A stretch of 64,000 bases of DNA from Eumeta japonica (GCA_005406025.1 BGZK01000191.1:248001-312000), one strand, 5' to 3'. Counted from the stretch's first letter, positions 12,955 to 26,104 are shown. Notes: generated by a model not told the origin, from the letters alone. Program-made: numbers and translations.

Positions 12955-13070
12955 GAAAAGATACAGTCTTGTGACAGACGGACGAACAGGCACATGAACG
13001 TACAGACAGCGGAGCCTTAGTGATAGGATCCCGTTAACTCCTATTGGGTACAGGACTCTGAAAATAAGGA
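12955..13070. repeat. Interspersed repeat copy A ('gatacagtcttgtgacaga')
   Basis: This block shares with copy B at 13219-13318 the ordered words agatacagtcYtgtRaca, then gcggagccttaRNataggR, then a 'gggtacaggactctgaaaat'-type end. The terminal 'ggtacggaaccctaaaaat' motif is familiar from lepidopteran repeats. The superfamily is uncertain. Confidence 0.5.
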
Positions 13071-13218
13071 CAAAAATGAAGATCGACCAAAACACGCTAA
13101 TAAAAATACGTTTCTTGCACGGGGACCCTCTTTAATGTTTTACTACATTTTATTTTTATTATTCGCTGTTATAGCGGCCGTAGTAATAAACACACTAACA
13201 AGTCTTTTCATATTACTG

Positions 13219-13318
13219 CTCAAAAGATACAGTCCTGTAACATACCGATGGCCGGAAGGCGGAGCCTTAAAATAGGGTCCTGTTTACACTTGTAGGTGCG
13301 GAACCCTAAAAATAAGAA
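13219..13318. repeat. Interspersed repeat copy B
   Basis: It is a direct, diverged copy of the block at 12955-13070, about 260 bp downstream. It has agatacagtcctgtaacata, aggcggagccttaaaatagg and ends gtgcggaaccctaaaaataa. Two copies in the same orientation suggest either two insertions or one element with a repeated end. Confidence 0.5.
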
Positions 13319-13754
13319 TTATTCTCAGCTATTGAAATATATATACAATCATAGTATTATTAGGAATTTTGTTTTCATTTTCATACACAATTCCGTATTC
13401 ACATGATCTAAAAAAATCCGGACAAATGCAAGTAGAACTCATAACCTAAAGGTTCCGCACAAACTTAATTATGTTTGTAATTATATCCGTCTATAGTCTC
13501 AGCGCTTTCTGCCTGTTTTCTACGCTAAACTAATAAGGATTTCGGAATTTTTTCATTTAGAAATAGAACTTGTTATCCCGAGAATTTTCATTTTTTTTTT
13601 TTTCATACATATTTATGTTCATTTTTATCTGTCTGAACTTTATAAAACTTAAAATTTTCGTAGCGGCAAATTAAAAAATGTTTTCAAACACATTGGTCTA
13701 TATCACAGTTCATACTCCTACTGCAGGGGTTAGTGCGTAATGGTAAAAGATACT

Positions 13755-14145
13755 TTTTTTTTTCAATTGGTATATTCACAAGTTAATAATTTTTGTACTT
13801 TTTCTTTACTTTTGCTGTGAGGCTTTGCTTTTTGCCAAATTTCATGATTCAAGGTCAACGAAAGATTTCAATGAGTATCACAATATATGACCTTATCACA
13901 ATATATGACAATATGACCTTACCTTTTAAATGTGTTATCTTAGAGGGTTGAATTTTTTACACCTCCAAGGTGTCGTAGACTTTAGTGTTAAATATAAATT
14001 ATAATTTGATATCTTTATCCGTTCCTGAGAAATAGGGTTTCAACAGACAAACAGAAAGACGGAGAGACAGATCAATGGACAACGTAACTCTATAAAGGTT
14101 CCGTATTTTTCTTTTTAATGTGTGCAAGTGTGCAATCCTAAAAAA
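13755..14145. repeat. Interspersed repeat, same broad family as 12955/13219
   Basis: The block contains tgctgtgaggctttgctttt, ccaaatttcatgattcaagg, gttcctgagaaatagggttt, a cagacaaacagaaagacgga tract and a 'aaaggttccgtattttt' end. This order is common in lepidopteran genomes. The 'ggttccgta' end is the inverse of the 'tacggaacc'-type ends of the two copies just upstream, hinting at opposite orientation. Confidence 0.45.
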
Positions 14146-14394
14146 ACGGCGGCCGACATTCAAGGTGGCAATAGAGGAAGAAGACGTTCTTAGACAAAAT
14201 TACCTATGAAACTAAGTACACATTCTGACTGTTAAATTTCATGGAGCAAAGCGGCACGTCCAGGTCACAAGACAAGATTAAAACTGTTTATATCATTTGA
14301 AATTGTTTTGCTAGCGAAATTTCCTCAGATACACAGTCGTCGTGCGACAATACGCAATTCAATACTGTCAATAGCAATTGAAAGGAAAGCGATC

Positions 14395-14505
14395 CACGAC
14401 CGCGAAATTAGGCGAATCACGCAGACGACGAAAGTGGTGACGTCACCGCGATCGCAGCGCCGCGCGCCGCTAAGGTCACGGCCGGCCCGAGAACCAATAC
14501 TCTAA
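14395..14505. promoter_or_regulatory. CpG-dense patch with a CRE-type TGACGTCA
   Basis: A GC-rich island of about 110 bp contains ggtgacgtcaccgcgatcgc, a perfect dyad around the CREB/ATF consensus TGACGTCA (about 14434-14441), and gcagcgccgcgcgccgctaa. It looks like a regulatory module but no transcript can be tied to it, and function is inference only. Confidence 0.3.
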
Positions 14506-15225
14506 CAACGGACCGTTTATCAATTAAATACCTGACAGTGTTCAAGGACCGAAAATCATCAAAAAACTACAGATTTTAAGGTTAATTTTGTTCAAATCCA
14601 ACGTATTCTATTAGGTAAAATGATATCGATACGCTTATCGATTTTATATGATAATCAAATCGGATTCTTAGTTTTAGAATAATGGAAATGTGCAATTTTT
14701 TTTCGATTCTTGAAGTAGTCTAAGTTTTAAATAATGTAGACGCAGTTTGTTTATCCATCTCCATATCTTCCAAATTAAAGTGTCTCCAATGTAACTAGCC
14801 AGTGGATTGTTTTCTATTAGAGTTTTGTGACGTGAGTTCAAGTTAAATTCGATTTTTCTTGCTTGCTATTATTTAAATTAAAACAAGCATTCCAAATTAT
14901 TAAATGCCATTTCCCAAAACAATAAAATTGACTTGTTACAGTGGTTATAAAGAAATGCTGGATTAGGATCCTGATAATCTGATTTTTATGAATAATCTAA
15001 ATTTTTTTCAATTCCATGCTTGAGAGCCTTGACTTTAGGTGGGTTAATAATTTACATCTCCAACGCACTTTTCGTTATATAGTTCAGTCATTTAGGCGGT
15101 TAGGTAGACCAGGTCGTTGGGGTTGAATAGACTGGGCTAAATATTTTAGAGAACCTCAAAGATATGTTTTCCGACCAGTTCGCATCACCATAGCCTAAAA
15201 GACAGCAATTTAAATTATAAATCAA

Positions 15226-15530
15226 CTAGATTTTGCCGCAGCTCCTCTTTGTCCACGTGGATAAAGAATTTAAACCGAGATTTTGACCTTTATTAAAACC
15301 TCAATATTGAACCTTATCTTCGACCTTCGTCTATTTACCAATAGCAATCTTCATCCCTTTTTCAATTAAACTTTTTTCCTTTGCTACTGGCTCTCTTTTT
15401 ATTCCTTTCAACTCTAAACCTCCTTTTAACTCTAAACCTTTTGTCACTCTAAACCTCTTTGTTATCGCTTTGCCTCTAATTCTGAATCCTTATCTTTCTT
15501 CAACATCCCTCTCTCTCAACAAATGGAATA
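15226..15530 (-). mobile_element. Helitron-like remnant, minus strand
   Basis: CTAG at 15226-15229, preceded by A, is followed by attttgccgcagctcctctt and tgtccacgtggataaagaat. This is the standard lepidopteran Helitron 3' end read from the other strand. Inward is a pyrimidine-rich tract with repeated 'ctctaaacct' units (15410-15455). The 5' terminus is not located. Confidence 0.5.
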
Positions 15531-18500
15531 AATAAATATCTATATTTACTAAATAAAATAAAAGTAATAGCTCTTAAATTGTCTAAGTGACAAATTTATA
15601 CATAAAACAGAAATATAAACTAACGTTGACCTATATTTTATTCGACAATGATTTTCATTACTAAATTTCATTAAAATAGTTTATACTATTATTGATTAAG
15701 AAGACATACCTACAGATAGCGATAACTACACAATTAATTTTATTTTACGCAGCGACGAATAGTTATCACTATATTAAACATAATCAAAATTGGTTTAATT
15801 TATAAAAATTAATACGAGCCTACCCAACGAAAAGATAAAAAAGTAGCTTTTTGTCGTTCCCTAAATTTTAAACTATCTTCATAAAAACTTTCATAATTAA
15901 CAGTTTTAGCGGTTTAGGCCTGAAAACATAATTGATAGACAGACAGAGTTACTTTTGCATTCATAATACGAATATGAATAGTCGTATTACATTAAAATAT
16001 CGAATATATCTCTACTGATTAAAATTTAAAGTTTCCCACGAATTACTCCAGACTACAGTAAACAATGGTCTTGAAAATTTCACACTAGTCACACCTTTAT
16101 TCAACATATCGTAATAACGCCTTCACTCATATAAAACATCGTAACAATGGTATAGCAAGTCCGCTCGCCCGTTGATGTCTTTGTATGCAGTTCCTATAAT
16201 AATGAAAGCAAGAGTGTACCAAACACTTCGACAAGCTCAATATTTTAGTACCCACTTATAAGTCAATAAATCTCATCCAAATTCAAAATTGGTTTATGAG
16301 TCAGAAAGAAAAATGTAGGGGTGACTTCAATACTTTTGAAAAAAATTTTGTTTAGAACTTAAGTAAAAAAGTTTAAACATATTTTTCGTTGATTTTATTA
16401 ATAAGATTATTTATTTATACTTTTGCAATGACGATAGAATGACTCAATAGTTTATAAATATTATACCGTTATTGGGTTATTTTTGATTATGTTGTTTATT
16501 TATGTATTTTGATTATTTTTAACTACGAAACTAACAATTATGAGATTCAAGTCGCTAAAACATGTAAAAATGTATTTTAAACTCAACAGTGAACAGAATT
16601 ATAAATTAAATTTATATCATCACGAAATCGAGCTCAAAATAATATTTCCAATAAATATTACTTTTATGCACAGTGTCTCAATGAAAATTGGCGAATCAAA
16701 TTACTAACGTATCAACGTTTTTCTTTCAATACACAAGACTCGACCATTTTAATGGCCCATTGTCGTTTTACGGACGGAGCCTAGCAACGTCACGTTGCAT
16801 TAGTTGCGTGTAACATTCTAAAACGCCTATTGCATTTTTTATGCTAGCCAATTAGAAATCTGTTTCTCTCATATGTCGTTGCAATCATGATTGTTTTCTA
16901 GAGCAAAAGTTTGTGTTGATGCAAATGGCTGTGATCGTGTCAATATACAAAGGAATTTCGTTCATTTCAGACGTTAGCTAAACAGGCAATAGACGCAATA
17001 CATGTGATTATAATACATTATGGTGCTGAAATGACAATTTTTAAACTCATTCAATCAATAATCAAATCAATAATCGACTAAAGAAATCAATAGCAGACAT
17101 GACTATTGATGTGTTACATGCACATTAATCGCGTCGATGGTTGAACCACTGAAAACCATTGAGATAGGCCGTTATAAATAATACACCCCGTGAAGTTTTA
17201 GGAAAGAATCCATAACAATAGGGAAGGTTGTCATTACCAGCAAATTAACGAAAATTTGTATCGAATCACAAAAAGTCTACATAACAAGTTTACAATCCTA
17301 AATTGATTCGAACCGAGTCAGAGTAATTATTAACACTGAAATAAATTAAATAATTGTGTCTTGAAGTGAATCTAAATCAGATAATGATAAGAAAATTAAA
17401 TTTAGGAAACTAATATGTCGACAGTATTATGTGTTTCAAAGTATATTAGAAATATTCATTTAATGGTTTATTATTTTTATACTTATTCGAATGTTTTGAA
17501 TGTTTAGCTAGTCATGATTGACTAGAAACCGGCGACTATAGAAGTAAACATTAAAATGAGTTATCAAAGTCATGCACAATGTTGGATAACAGTGAAAGAT
17601 AAGGGGCATAAAGTTCAACTTTCAGCGCTGTTCATTAAATTTAGAAAGCAAAGTCATCTATGGAGGCTTTCCTTTCTAACTTTAATGCCACGTTGTCCTT
17701 AAGGCGATACACTGACGAAATGAGAGTTTTATTTTCCCTCGTTCTCATTAAATGCACGAGTTAGGAATTCAATTTTTAGGTATATGTTATTTAACAATTT
17801 AAATTATTGTACTGTAAAAGGTATGCACGATTGGACAAAATTTTCTCGATAGAATTAAATTTCAAAATAGACCCTGATAATATGCCTTTTCAGCTGTCAT
17901 TCGAAATCAGTAATATATTTCTCTGTACTTCTTTTTTCAGAATAATTATGCGAACAATTTTCGACAAACTTGTTACTCAGTTTTTATTTATTGGCGCCGT
18001 TTTATTTTATGCGAATTTTATGTGGTTTGGCGCTTACGTCTTTTATTTTAAGGGCACACGTACTACTGCTATTTCATTTTTCGTATGGCACTAGTATTAA
18101 TAGCCTAACTCGTTCACTCATCGGTCGGTTGCCCGTCATCGCTGATGTAAACGCGCGGGGACGTCCCCCTCTTTTCATCGTGATATCGCCTTAATTGTCG
18201 ATATTTACTTTCTTAACAATTTATATTTATCAAAAGTGCATAAATCAAAAATAAATTCGTAAAAGAATATTGGATTTATTAAAATTTACACCAGAAAACA
18301 GTAGACCAACTTGTTTATTGTGTTCAATTCTTATGGCCCCTTCATTGAGGGACAGATAATCGATCACTTTATATCAGATTGGGCGGATAGGGCTTTGAGA
18401 TCTCCACTTTAGCCCAGTGTGAAGTGGAGGCTGCTAACAACCGTTTTTACCGATATGGATACAATGTCCGGGACCAGTAACTTAAAAATCTTTCCGAGGC

Positions 18501-20893
18501 CCAAACCAAATGGTTTAATTTGACTTCATTCAAAAACTATTCGTTTATTTCGCTCGTAGTCAGAATTTACATGCCGTAAGCTTTCAACGACCCAGTCGAC
18601 ATCGTCGAATTCATTCAAAGTTTACGCAGACAAAACGATCTCTATACGGAAAGAGAAATGTTACAATAATAATAGTTACATGCTAATATTTTCCACATAT
18701 AACATTAGCATATTAAACGGACGTTTTCTAAGTTGCAACACTGCGTTCGCGTCTAGTTACGGTGTGTTGGCATTCGAGCCAAGTCCCGTACTAGAAAGTT
18801 CAATCCTACATGCCCAAAATAAATGTCAGCAACGACTAGCTGGTGCACGACCGTACACCGTTTCTTCTGCGAAGTCACATTCGATATAGAACGTAAATTT
18901 GAAATTTTTGTAACTCTGCTACCGATCAATCAAAAGTCAGTCGATGTCAATTAATGTCAATTAGAAAAATACATTTCACACGCGCGTGAAATAACGAGGA
19001 GGAAAATATTGGCTTCGTGTTCATTTATTTATTCATAATTTTCATTTCTCAACGGCTTTAGAGATTTTTTTTTAAGTCTAAAATAAAATTATACAACAGT
19101 GAAAAAAAGTGAAAAACATTTTCGCAGACTCTTGAAGGAAATTTACCCACACGTGTATTTTGAATGTTTTGGAATGTTTATTTATATTTAAGTTTCTTTA
19201 AGCAATTACATTTTTCCTAAATTAAAACACACCTTAAACTATAATATATATTATATCGTATGCCGTGGACATCTAAAAGGATAGTCTATGTCCAATACAT
19301 AAGAGCGTATCAAAAACGAGTTATGAGAGTTTATGATTACAAAAGAATGTTCTGAACTATTCATTTATGGTGCATTATAAAGTACACAGTCGCATCCTCT
19401 TTATTGGATTTTTGTTTATCTTCTGCCGCATTTTATTGAAGACAGAATTTTTTTGGAATAATCTGCTCCTGCTAAAGAAATCAAAAACAAAGCTTTTGAT
19501 TGAACTGCAGTTCAGATTAGAGTTTTTGATTGATCAGAGTTCAATAAGTTTAAAATTTGAAGCAGGATCGAGATAGGCATTGCAGCCGACGTTTGTATCA
19601 AAAGTCTACTTTTATTTGAAATTATAAATGATCGGTCCATGTGATCGAGAACAAAACCCTGACCCACCATTAACATTCTGCTAATCCTTCTGTGAGCGTC
19701 ACGTTAATATTCGATTTATCGGACGAAATAGTAATGCAGTAGACGATTTATTTTGTAAAAAGGTATTCATTCAGTTTGTTACGTAGAAGACTGAAACACA
19801 AATGGAGGACTACGTCGTTTATACGAAGAAATGCGACATGTAAAAAAGTAAAACAACAAAGCCAGTTGCCGCGCTTCGTCGCCGTCCATTGAATTTCACG
19901 CAAAAGTCGACTAAACAAAATATTCGCCACCGGAACTGATCGCTACGAAATCACTTCCCATAGATAATAAGACGGTTGGGCTATTATTTATGGATATTAA
20001 TGGAAGATGGAATTAAAGGCTGTTCAATCTTTTGTAACGATTCCATTTTTGCTTTATTGTTGTCCTTCGAAACCTTTATTTTTTATTACTGTGAAATTTG
20101 TTGTTCAAGACAGAATTTATCTTTGTATACATTGTACTTTATGTACGTAATAGGATATTCAAAAAACAATTCGAGTGAGAATCGGTCGTGAAGTGAATAA
20201 ATACTCGTCGTTAAACACAACTACATTAAGCTATTCCATTAAAAATATTTAATCGTATTAAATAAAAGAAAAGGTTTACTTCGGCAACAATACATAATTA
20301 TTTTAATAAAACAATGCAATAAATGTCAGTAATAGTCGTTGAGCATCTAAATGTGTCATGGTGGCTAAGTGATCAGTGCGTTTTTTATAAGTAAATGTTA
20401 ACAGATGCGATAATTATTCACGGGTTAATCGACCAATGAGTTTTCTGACTGAAATAAACTAAAATGATCTCCTCTATACTTCGAAGAGTGGTCGGTTAAA
20501 CGGTGTGTTCAGGACTTAACGACCGCATTTATGACAATAATATATAATAATAACAAAGCTTTCAGATCGCACCGGGCTGGAGGACATATGGTCAAAGTCC
20601 GTAAATTTGAAAGAAAGAGATTAAAAGAATGTGACCTTTATTAGCCTTGCAGTTCGAAGACGAAAATTCAAGTTACAATCAATTTTACTAAATTCACAAA
20701 GAGACTGCTAGCCATTAATTTTCTACAAAAAAAATATTTGTATGTATTTACTTTCTAAAATTATGGCAATTTTTTTATTTAACTGCTTCGACCACAGGAT
20801 CAGTTTAAAAAATTTGAATGATTATTTTTGGTTATTATCTTCATTTAGATCATAAAAACGCGATGTCTATATATATGTATACGTATACACGTA
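15531..20893. other. Long noncoding stretch
   Basis: About 5.4 kb of AT-rich DNA with no convincing gene on either strand. The longest frames (for example 17807-18094) are A/T-driven and hydrophobic without a domain. A short inverted repeat CTCCACTT/AAGTGGAG near 18397-18427 is the only local structure noted. Confidence 0.45.
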
Positions 20894-20978
20894 GCATTTC
20901 ATACACACACACACACAAAGACAAGCGCGCGCGTTTGCGCGTGTGTGTGTGTGTGTGTGCAATGTGTTTGTGAAATGC
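20894..20978. repeat. Large imperfect palindrome built on CA/TG repeats
   Basis: GCATTTCA (20894-20901) pairs with TGAAATGC (20971-20978). Between them a (CA)n run, a gcgcgcg core and a (TG)n run are arranged as opposite arms. The whole can fold into one long hairpin with a CG-rich centre and Z-DNA-prone alternating tracts. Confidence 0.65.
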
Positions 20979-21060
20979 TTTGATACATGGCGAAATATGT
21001 GAGAACAGCATGGTTTGAAAGACAATTTTGACAATGTAGTAATTAGTAAAAAAAGGAACG

Positions 21061-21137
21061 GCGAGTCTCTCTATAGGGCTGTCCTTGTCGTGGCAATGTA
21101 ACGAGCGAAAGGGACGGTCCTATAGAGAGACTTCGTC
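21061..21137. repeat. Inverted repeat hairpin with 30-base arms
   Basis: The left arm carries GAGTCTCTCTATAGG (21063-21077) and the right arm CCTATAGAGAGACT (21119-21132). Pairing continues inward through GTCC/GGAC-like segments, and the loop is about 15 bases. It could be a short foldback MITE, a pre-miRNA-like hairpin or a dyad operator. The arms carry mismatches, which a fresh palindrome would not have. Confidence 0.55.
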
Positions 21138-21989
21138 TAGGACATCATGCCAGGCCCGCAGGAATATGAAGGGTGTCCATACGAGAAGATTGAACGTAAG
21201 TAAATTTGAATAGAATGGAATTAATTGGAATGGAACAGAAGTGGAATGAAACAATATCCCATAAAGCGTACGTCGGAACGATCGGTAAAAGATAACCTAC
21301 AAAATCTTATACAGACTATTTCATGACATATTACAGAAGGGTGACTTTGAAGATGAAGGGGCAAACGGAACTGAAAATTCTGCAAGAATCAGTCGATAAA
21401 TGTCAATGAAACAAAAGCGGTATATTACATTTGTAAAAAGCGAAGATCGGTAGCTTGTCCCTGTCCCCTTGGGAAAAAAGTGTGAGGTTGTTGTACACTT
21501 CTTATTCATAAAAAAAAAAACATTCTTATATTAGGTAGTAACTGAAAAGAATAGTCTTGCGTGAGAGTGGACTAATAATTATTAGTCTATTCACTAATCT
21601 AAAATTTAACAATTACATTACATTGTACATAGAAATTGTTTCGGGAAATATAATTTATTTCGATGAATGTTAAATTATTGTATTCAACAACAATTTAGTA
21701 TTCAATCATCAATTTATTGTTGATAGCTCTCGAAGATATTCCGTATTTCCGTAATATGTAACATATGATCGACTTATCGAAACCTTTACGCATATCTTTA
21801 CGAAATACCTTTACAAATACTTTTACGAAAGACCTTTACGAAAACAATACGATTTTGAAAGTTGTGTTTTAAACTCTTAAGATTTACTTAATTAGTCTAA
21901 ACACTAAAATGAACACTAAATACTAAATAAAATATTGAACTTACATTTGATCATTTCCTACAACGGCTTATGATATTATTAAAAATATT

Positions 21990-22235
21990 TCTCTGGATCT
22001 ATGAGGATCGATAACGACTCCAGGTCGAAATAAAAAGTGAGACGGGGGTGGGAATTGAAAGCGTAATCAAGATCGTCATCGAAAACCGAATCGAGGTAAG
22101 GATCTCGTCGAGTGTGAAATGAGGACGAAAATCTAGAGTAGAACCAGCATTGGAACCGGGAACGGGACTGGAATCAGAATCAGAGCAGTTTGGAATCCAG
22201 AATAGAGCAGGAATCGGAATCGATCGTGATTGACA
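21990..22235. repeat. Degenerate GGAATC-type short-period repeat
   Basis: The tract is rich in words such as ggaatcagaatcagag, ggaaccgggaacgggactgg and ggaatcggaatcgatcg, spaced by about six bases. It is the opposite-strand version of the gattctg/ttccgatttc tracts at 5430, 29108 and 29900. In Lepidoptera such tracts lie inside non-autonomous Helitrons, but no terminus was found here. Confidence 0.5.
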
Positions 22236-23574
22236 GAGAGATTGTTCGTCATAAAAAACAAACAGTTATTAAATTCTTGAACTGTTTGCGAAAGAAATAT
22301 TAACAAATTTCAATGACATCTTCACGGTTTGACTGCTCGGCACCCACCTTAGAACATAAGCCAAATTTTATCTAATTCTACAATTCGTGCAGACAAAGTC
22401 GGAGTAAATGGCAGAATTTCACTTCAGCTATATGTTGACTAGATAACTGAGAAGAACATTACCGGGAGGTAACGAAATTCTACTACTAAATCCTGACAGT
22501 TTTAGTGCATTGAGCTTAGAAGTTGGAATAGATTTCATTGACTCGATGATATTCTACTAACTTGTGCATACAGCACAAGATGCACGGTAGCGTGTCGATG
22601 TATCGCATATGCGTGACTTTGAAAATGAGATCTACCTATATGCATTTTGTAATACAGTTAGTGTTTAATTAGTATAATGCTATGCATAAAGGCAGTGTAC
22701 AGTGAACGTCAACAAACACGAGAATTTTTAAAGACCAAATAAATTATATTATACATTTTGTTTTAATTTTAAATCAAAGACTTCAGATGGAGTTCAGACT
22801 CAGTTCAGATGGAACTTACAGTTCTTGAATTAAGTATTACACATCAATAGATCGTTAAATTTGTGATGGTATCATAAATTAAAAATCTAAATAAACCCAT
22901 CAAGAGCGAGAAAAATACTTGCACTAGGGACTGCGTACGATATATTTATCAATTAAGTGTACCGCGTCGTTCATTGAAATTAATACGTGGACAAATATTT
23001 CAAAGTAATCATACAATTTCGGCAACTATATGATATTTCATGTTGACAACGATATTATACAAGCACAGAGAATCACGACCGTATCATACAGACGGTCAAA
23101 CGGCGCGATCCCGCTTTAATGGTTATGTTCTTACCTTCTAAAACGTTTTATGAACAGACAGATCTCGTACCGTAGAGAAGAAAATGCGGTGTTCGAAGTA
23201 GCATGACTCTTTTTAAACTTAAAGAAGCAACTCTGTTAATATCGTAAACCTCATCGGTGTCCTTTTGTGCAAAATAATTTGTAACATCGTGTATGCGATA
23301 CGCGATCGGCTTATTATTTTGTGTTTATTCGCAATTACGGTAATTATAGATTTTTGAAGTGATACTTCTTACGCGGCGATTGTATAATCGATTATTGGAC
23401 GATAATTGTGAGCAAAATTTCAAGAATGCGTCACGTTCGGGGATCATTCGTTACATGAGAGAGAAGTAAAATTTAATGTATAGAGAAAAAGAAAAAAATT
23501 ATAAACTCCGACGTCCGGGAATAGAGTGAAAGAGAACGGTGTAAACGTAACGATACAGAACGACAGTATAATAC

Positions 23575-24095
23575 AATACCGCGCATGCGCACGATGTAGG
23601 TGTACGCGTTGTATAATTAATATTCATAATTGTGTTTTGTGATTATTTACGTTTTCTACGTTTGTTCCCGTGATTAATATCCGTGAAGAGTCATCATTTA
23701 AGAAGTTTCGCTCCGATCACGTATATAGTGCTACATAAGCATTTTTTTTTCACATCGTTCATTTGAAAATTGCAACTACCTATGCGACACCAGTACGTAC
23801 CGTGGCTGTCTTCCAATTCATGCATTCTCCAGATTTACTTTGGCCTGTACTTTATATTGAAGACTTGACCCCACAGACAATATAGAGCTAATTATATAAC
23901 AGCGAGCCGAGTCGTGAGTGTACTGCCGCGTAATGCACTCGGCGAGAGATTGAGGCGCAAAAATGTGCCGCGCGCAGTTTTCTCGCCGGCGAATAGCTCG
24001 AGTGAAACGAGACACGCTTCGGCGGGCGTCGACCGCGCCGGCGCCCGCTTCGCGCCCAGCCGTCTGTCTATCTGTTCGGGCGTCCACCCCAACTT
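23575..24095. promoter_or_regulatory. CpG-dense block with an NRF1-type dyad
   Basis: The sequence begins with ccgcgcatgcgcacg (about 23580), a near-perfect NRF1/erect-wing-type GCGCATGCGC dyad. It then has a strongly CG-rich segment at 23900-24090 (gccgcgcgcagttttctcgc; cgaccgcgccggcgcccgct). Such an island in AT-rich insect DNA is a candidate promoter or 5' exon. Open frames exist on both strands but look like consequences of GC content. No splice-consistent coding exon could be assigned. Confidence 0.35.
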
Positions 24096-24889
24096 ATATT
24101 AGGTATTTCCTTCCTTTCCTGTAATATATATCTTAGTATAACATAATCTATATGGTTTCATATATTCAATATGGAAATAACCGGAAAATGAGCTGCTAGG
24201 AAATAAGAAGATAATGATAGAATATCGCACTGAATGTTTTTCTAGTATAAATTTTTCATCATTTCATAGGAATTATAATAGGAGTACAACTCCAGAAAAA
24301 TCGAAGACGTCTGGAACACTTCTTCAAAGAGTTACATTAAACCAACTTGTTTCGATTGCGTTATATTTTCGATAGTTTATTTTTTCTTTTATCAAAATGG
24401 AGAATGAACAATCCGTAGATAACCATAAATTGACTAAATTGTGTCATATAAGGAAATGATATAGATGAAATTGTAAAGTTCAGATCAAAATACGTCAATT
24501 TTATTATCGTTCATAAAAAAATTATCATTTTAATTATTATGGAAAAATATGTAAACATAATGTCATACGTGTTTTTAAAATCATTAATTGCCAAATACGA
24601 AGAAGTATTCGAATAAAATTCAAACTCATAATATCTTTATTTCTAATATAACACTTCAGAGATAACATTATACAGCACTTAAAATTCGACATAATTTTTT
24701 ACGAATTTACTATTTACCGCTCGTAAGAAAGACAGTTTTATCTCATCAAAAACGAGCAAAAAAACTCAAAGGTAGTTAGTTCTTTTCAAATTAATTCATA
24801 TAAAATTACAATCAAAATCGAAAGCCTTACACAAAGAGATAACCCGATAAGATCTCATAATGATGATTCCCATGGATATATGACAATAA

Positions 24890-26100
24890 TCTACACTAAT
24901 ATTACAAACGCGAAAGTTTGTAAGTATGAATGTTTGTTGCTCTTTCACACAAAAACTACTGATGGATTTTGATGACACTATACAATAACATACAGCTTAC
25001 ACATCAGAATAACACATAGGCTATAATATATAAAGATATAGTGTCAATTATCCAAAATATAACGATAAGTGTCAAGTAAGTATGAAAAATTCTGTCATCT
25101 GCGAGCTGTTCTGGCGTGCGCCGCAAAAACCGTTGGAATTACACGTGTATAATGTAGAATGGAAATGTTTGTCTTAAATAGTCCTACAAAAAAGCCTGCG
25201 ACAGCATATATTTATCTTTTATGTGTAAGCCATTATCGCTAAAATAGTGAACCATAAATGCAATAATAATTGATAATTTATTTCTAACGCACATTTGGTA
25301 GTAACAAATTGATCCTTATATCAAAATAAATACTTTTATCGCATCTGGTGTTTAAAGTAGATAAACTTTGTCTTTTACACTACATCATTTGGACAAATAT
25401 TTGAATAGTTATGATGATAGACAAGCGAGTGCGCGATATTATGGTGCGGTCCGGCGGCAGGGTCCGACCAGATCATAAAGGTAGCAGGCATACATTTGCG
25501 CACGCAATGTTTTTCCCACAGCCAGCTCCATGTGGCTTGCTCACGCGTTTCTAAATCACAAAATCTGCTTGTTTATACAGACCAAAATAAATCGTTTAAC
25601 ATAGTTTATAGGAGTATATTGCAGTAGCCACCTATAATTTTGCATTACCATCAATCATCATATACTTCCGTATTTATCTATCCTTACAAACTATATCGTT
25701 TATAATACCTATAATACAATTAAAACATATTAGTGAGATCATCATAAAAAAATACTTAGCTCCAATTTACATACATTACACAAAATAATTGTTCGAACAC
25801 TTATAACTGGAGAATAGCTGGACCGATTTTTATTTTAATTAATAGTGATGTTATGTGTAAATTGAAATGTATAAAAAATCAGTAGTTATAGATTATATTT
25901 ATCTTTCAACAATTTTTAAGCTATCGCTTTATATTGCTTTAAAAAACGTTAGCCATGTAAAGGAAATAGCTACGAATATATAGGGGTTGGTGGTTATATC
26001 ATCAATGTGTATAAATTGGCTGTATAAAAAAAATTCCATATGAGCAAGATGAAAGAATACATTTTATACCTACGCGGGTGGAGCCGCGAGCAAAAGCTAG
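24890..26100 (+). mobile_element. Putative complete non-autonomous Helitron, 1.2 kb
   Basis: The 5' end reads A|TCTACACTAATATTACAAA, a typical lepidopteran Helitron start (TC after a host A). The 3' end reads acgcgggtggagccgcgagc then aaaagCTAG|T: a CGCGG/CCGCG stem at 26073-26088 followed by CTAG at 26097-26100 and a host T. No Rep/helicase coding is visible. The two ends are paired by inference; the insertion could instead be two abutting fragments. Confidence 0.6.
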
Positions 26101-26104
26101 TAAT

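Larger units (their letters stand above)
21138..24889. other. Noncoding stretch with hexamer tract and CpG patch
   Basis: No gene is recognised. Contents are a degenerate GGAATC-type tract at about 21990-22235 and the CpG-dense block at 23575-24095. The remainder is AT-rich. Confidence 0.45.

Noticed and set aside
17807..18194. Hydrophobic overlapping frames resembling a membrane protein
   Set aside because: Two overlapping plus-strand frames driven by T-rich codons. They lack homology, a good start context and splice signals.
23892..24102. Arg/Ala-rich open frames on both strands in the GC-rich block
   Set aside because: Three overlapping frames on both strands stay open because of high GC. 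None has a domain, a conserved motif or matching splice partners.
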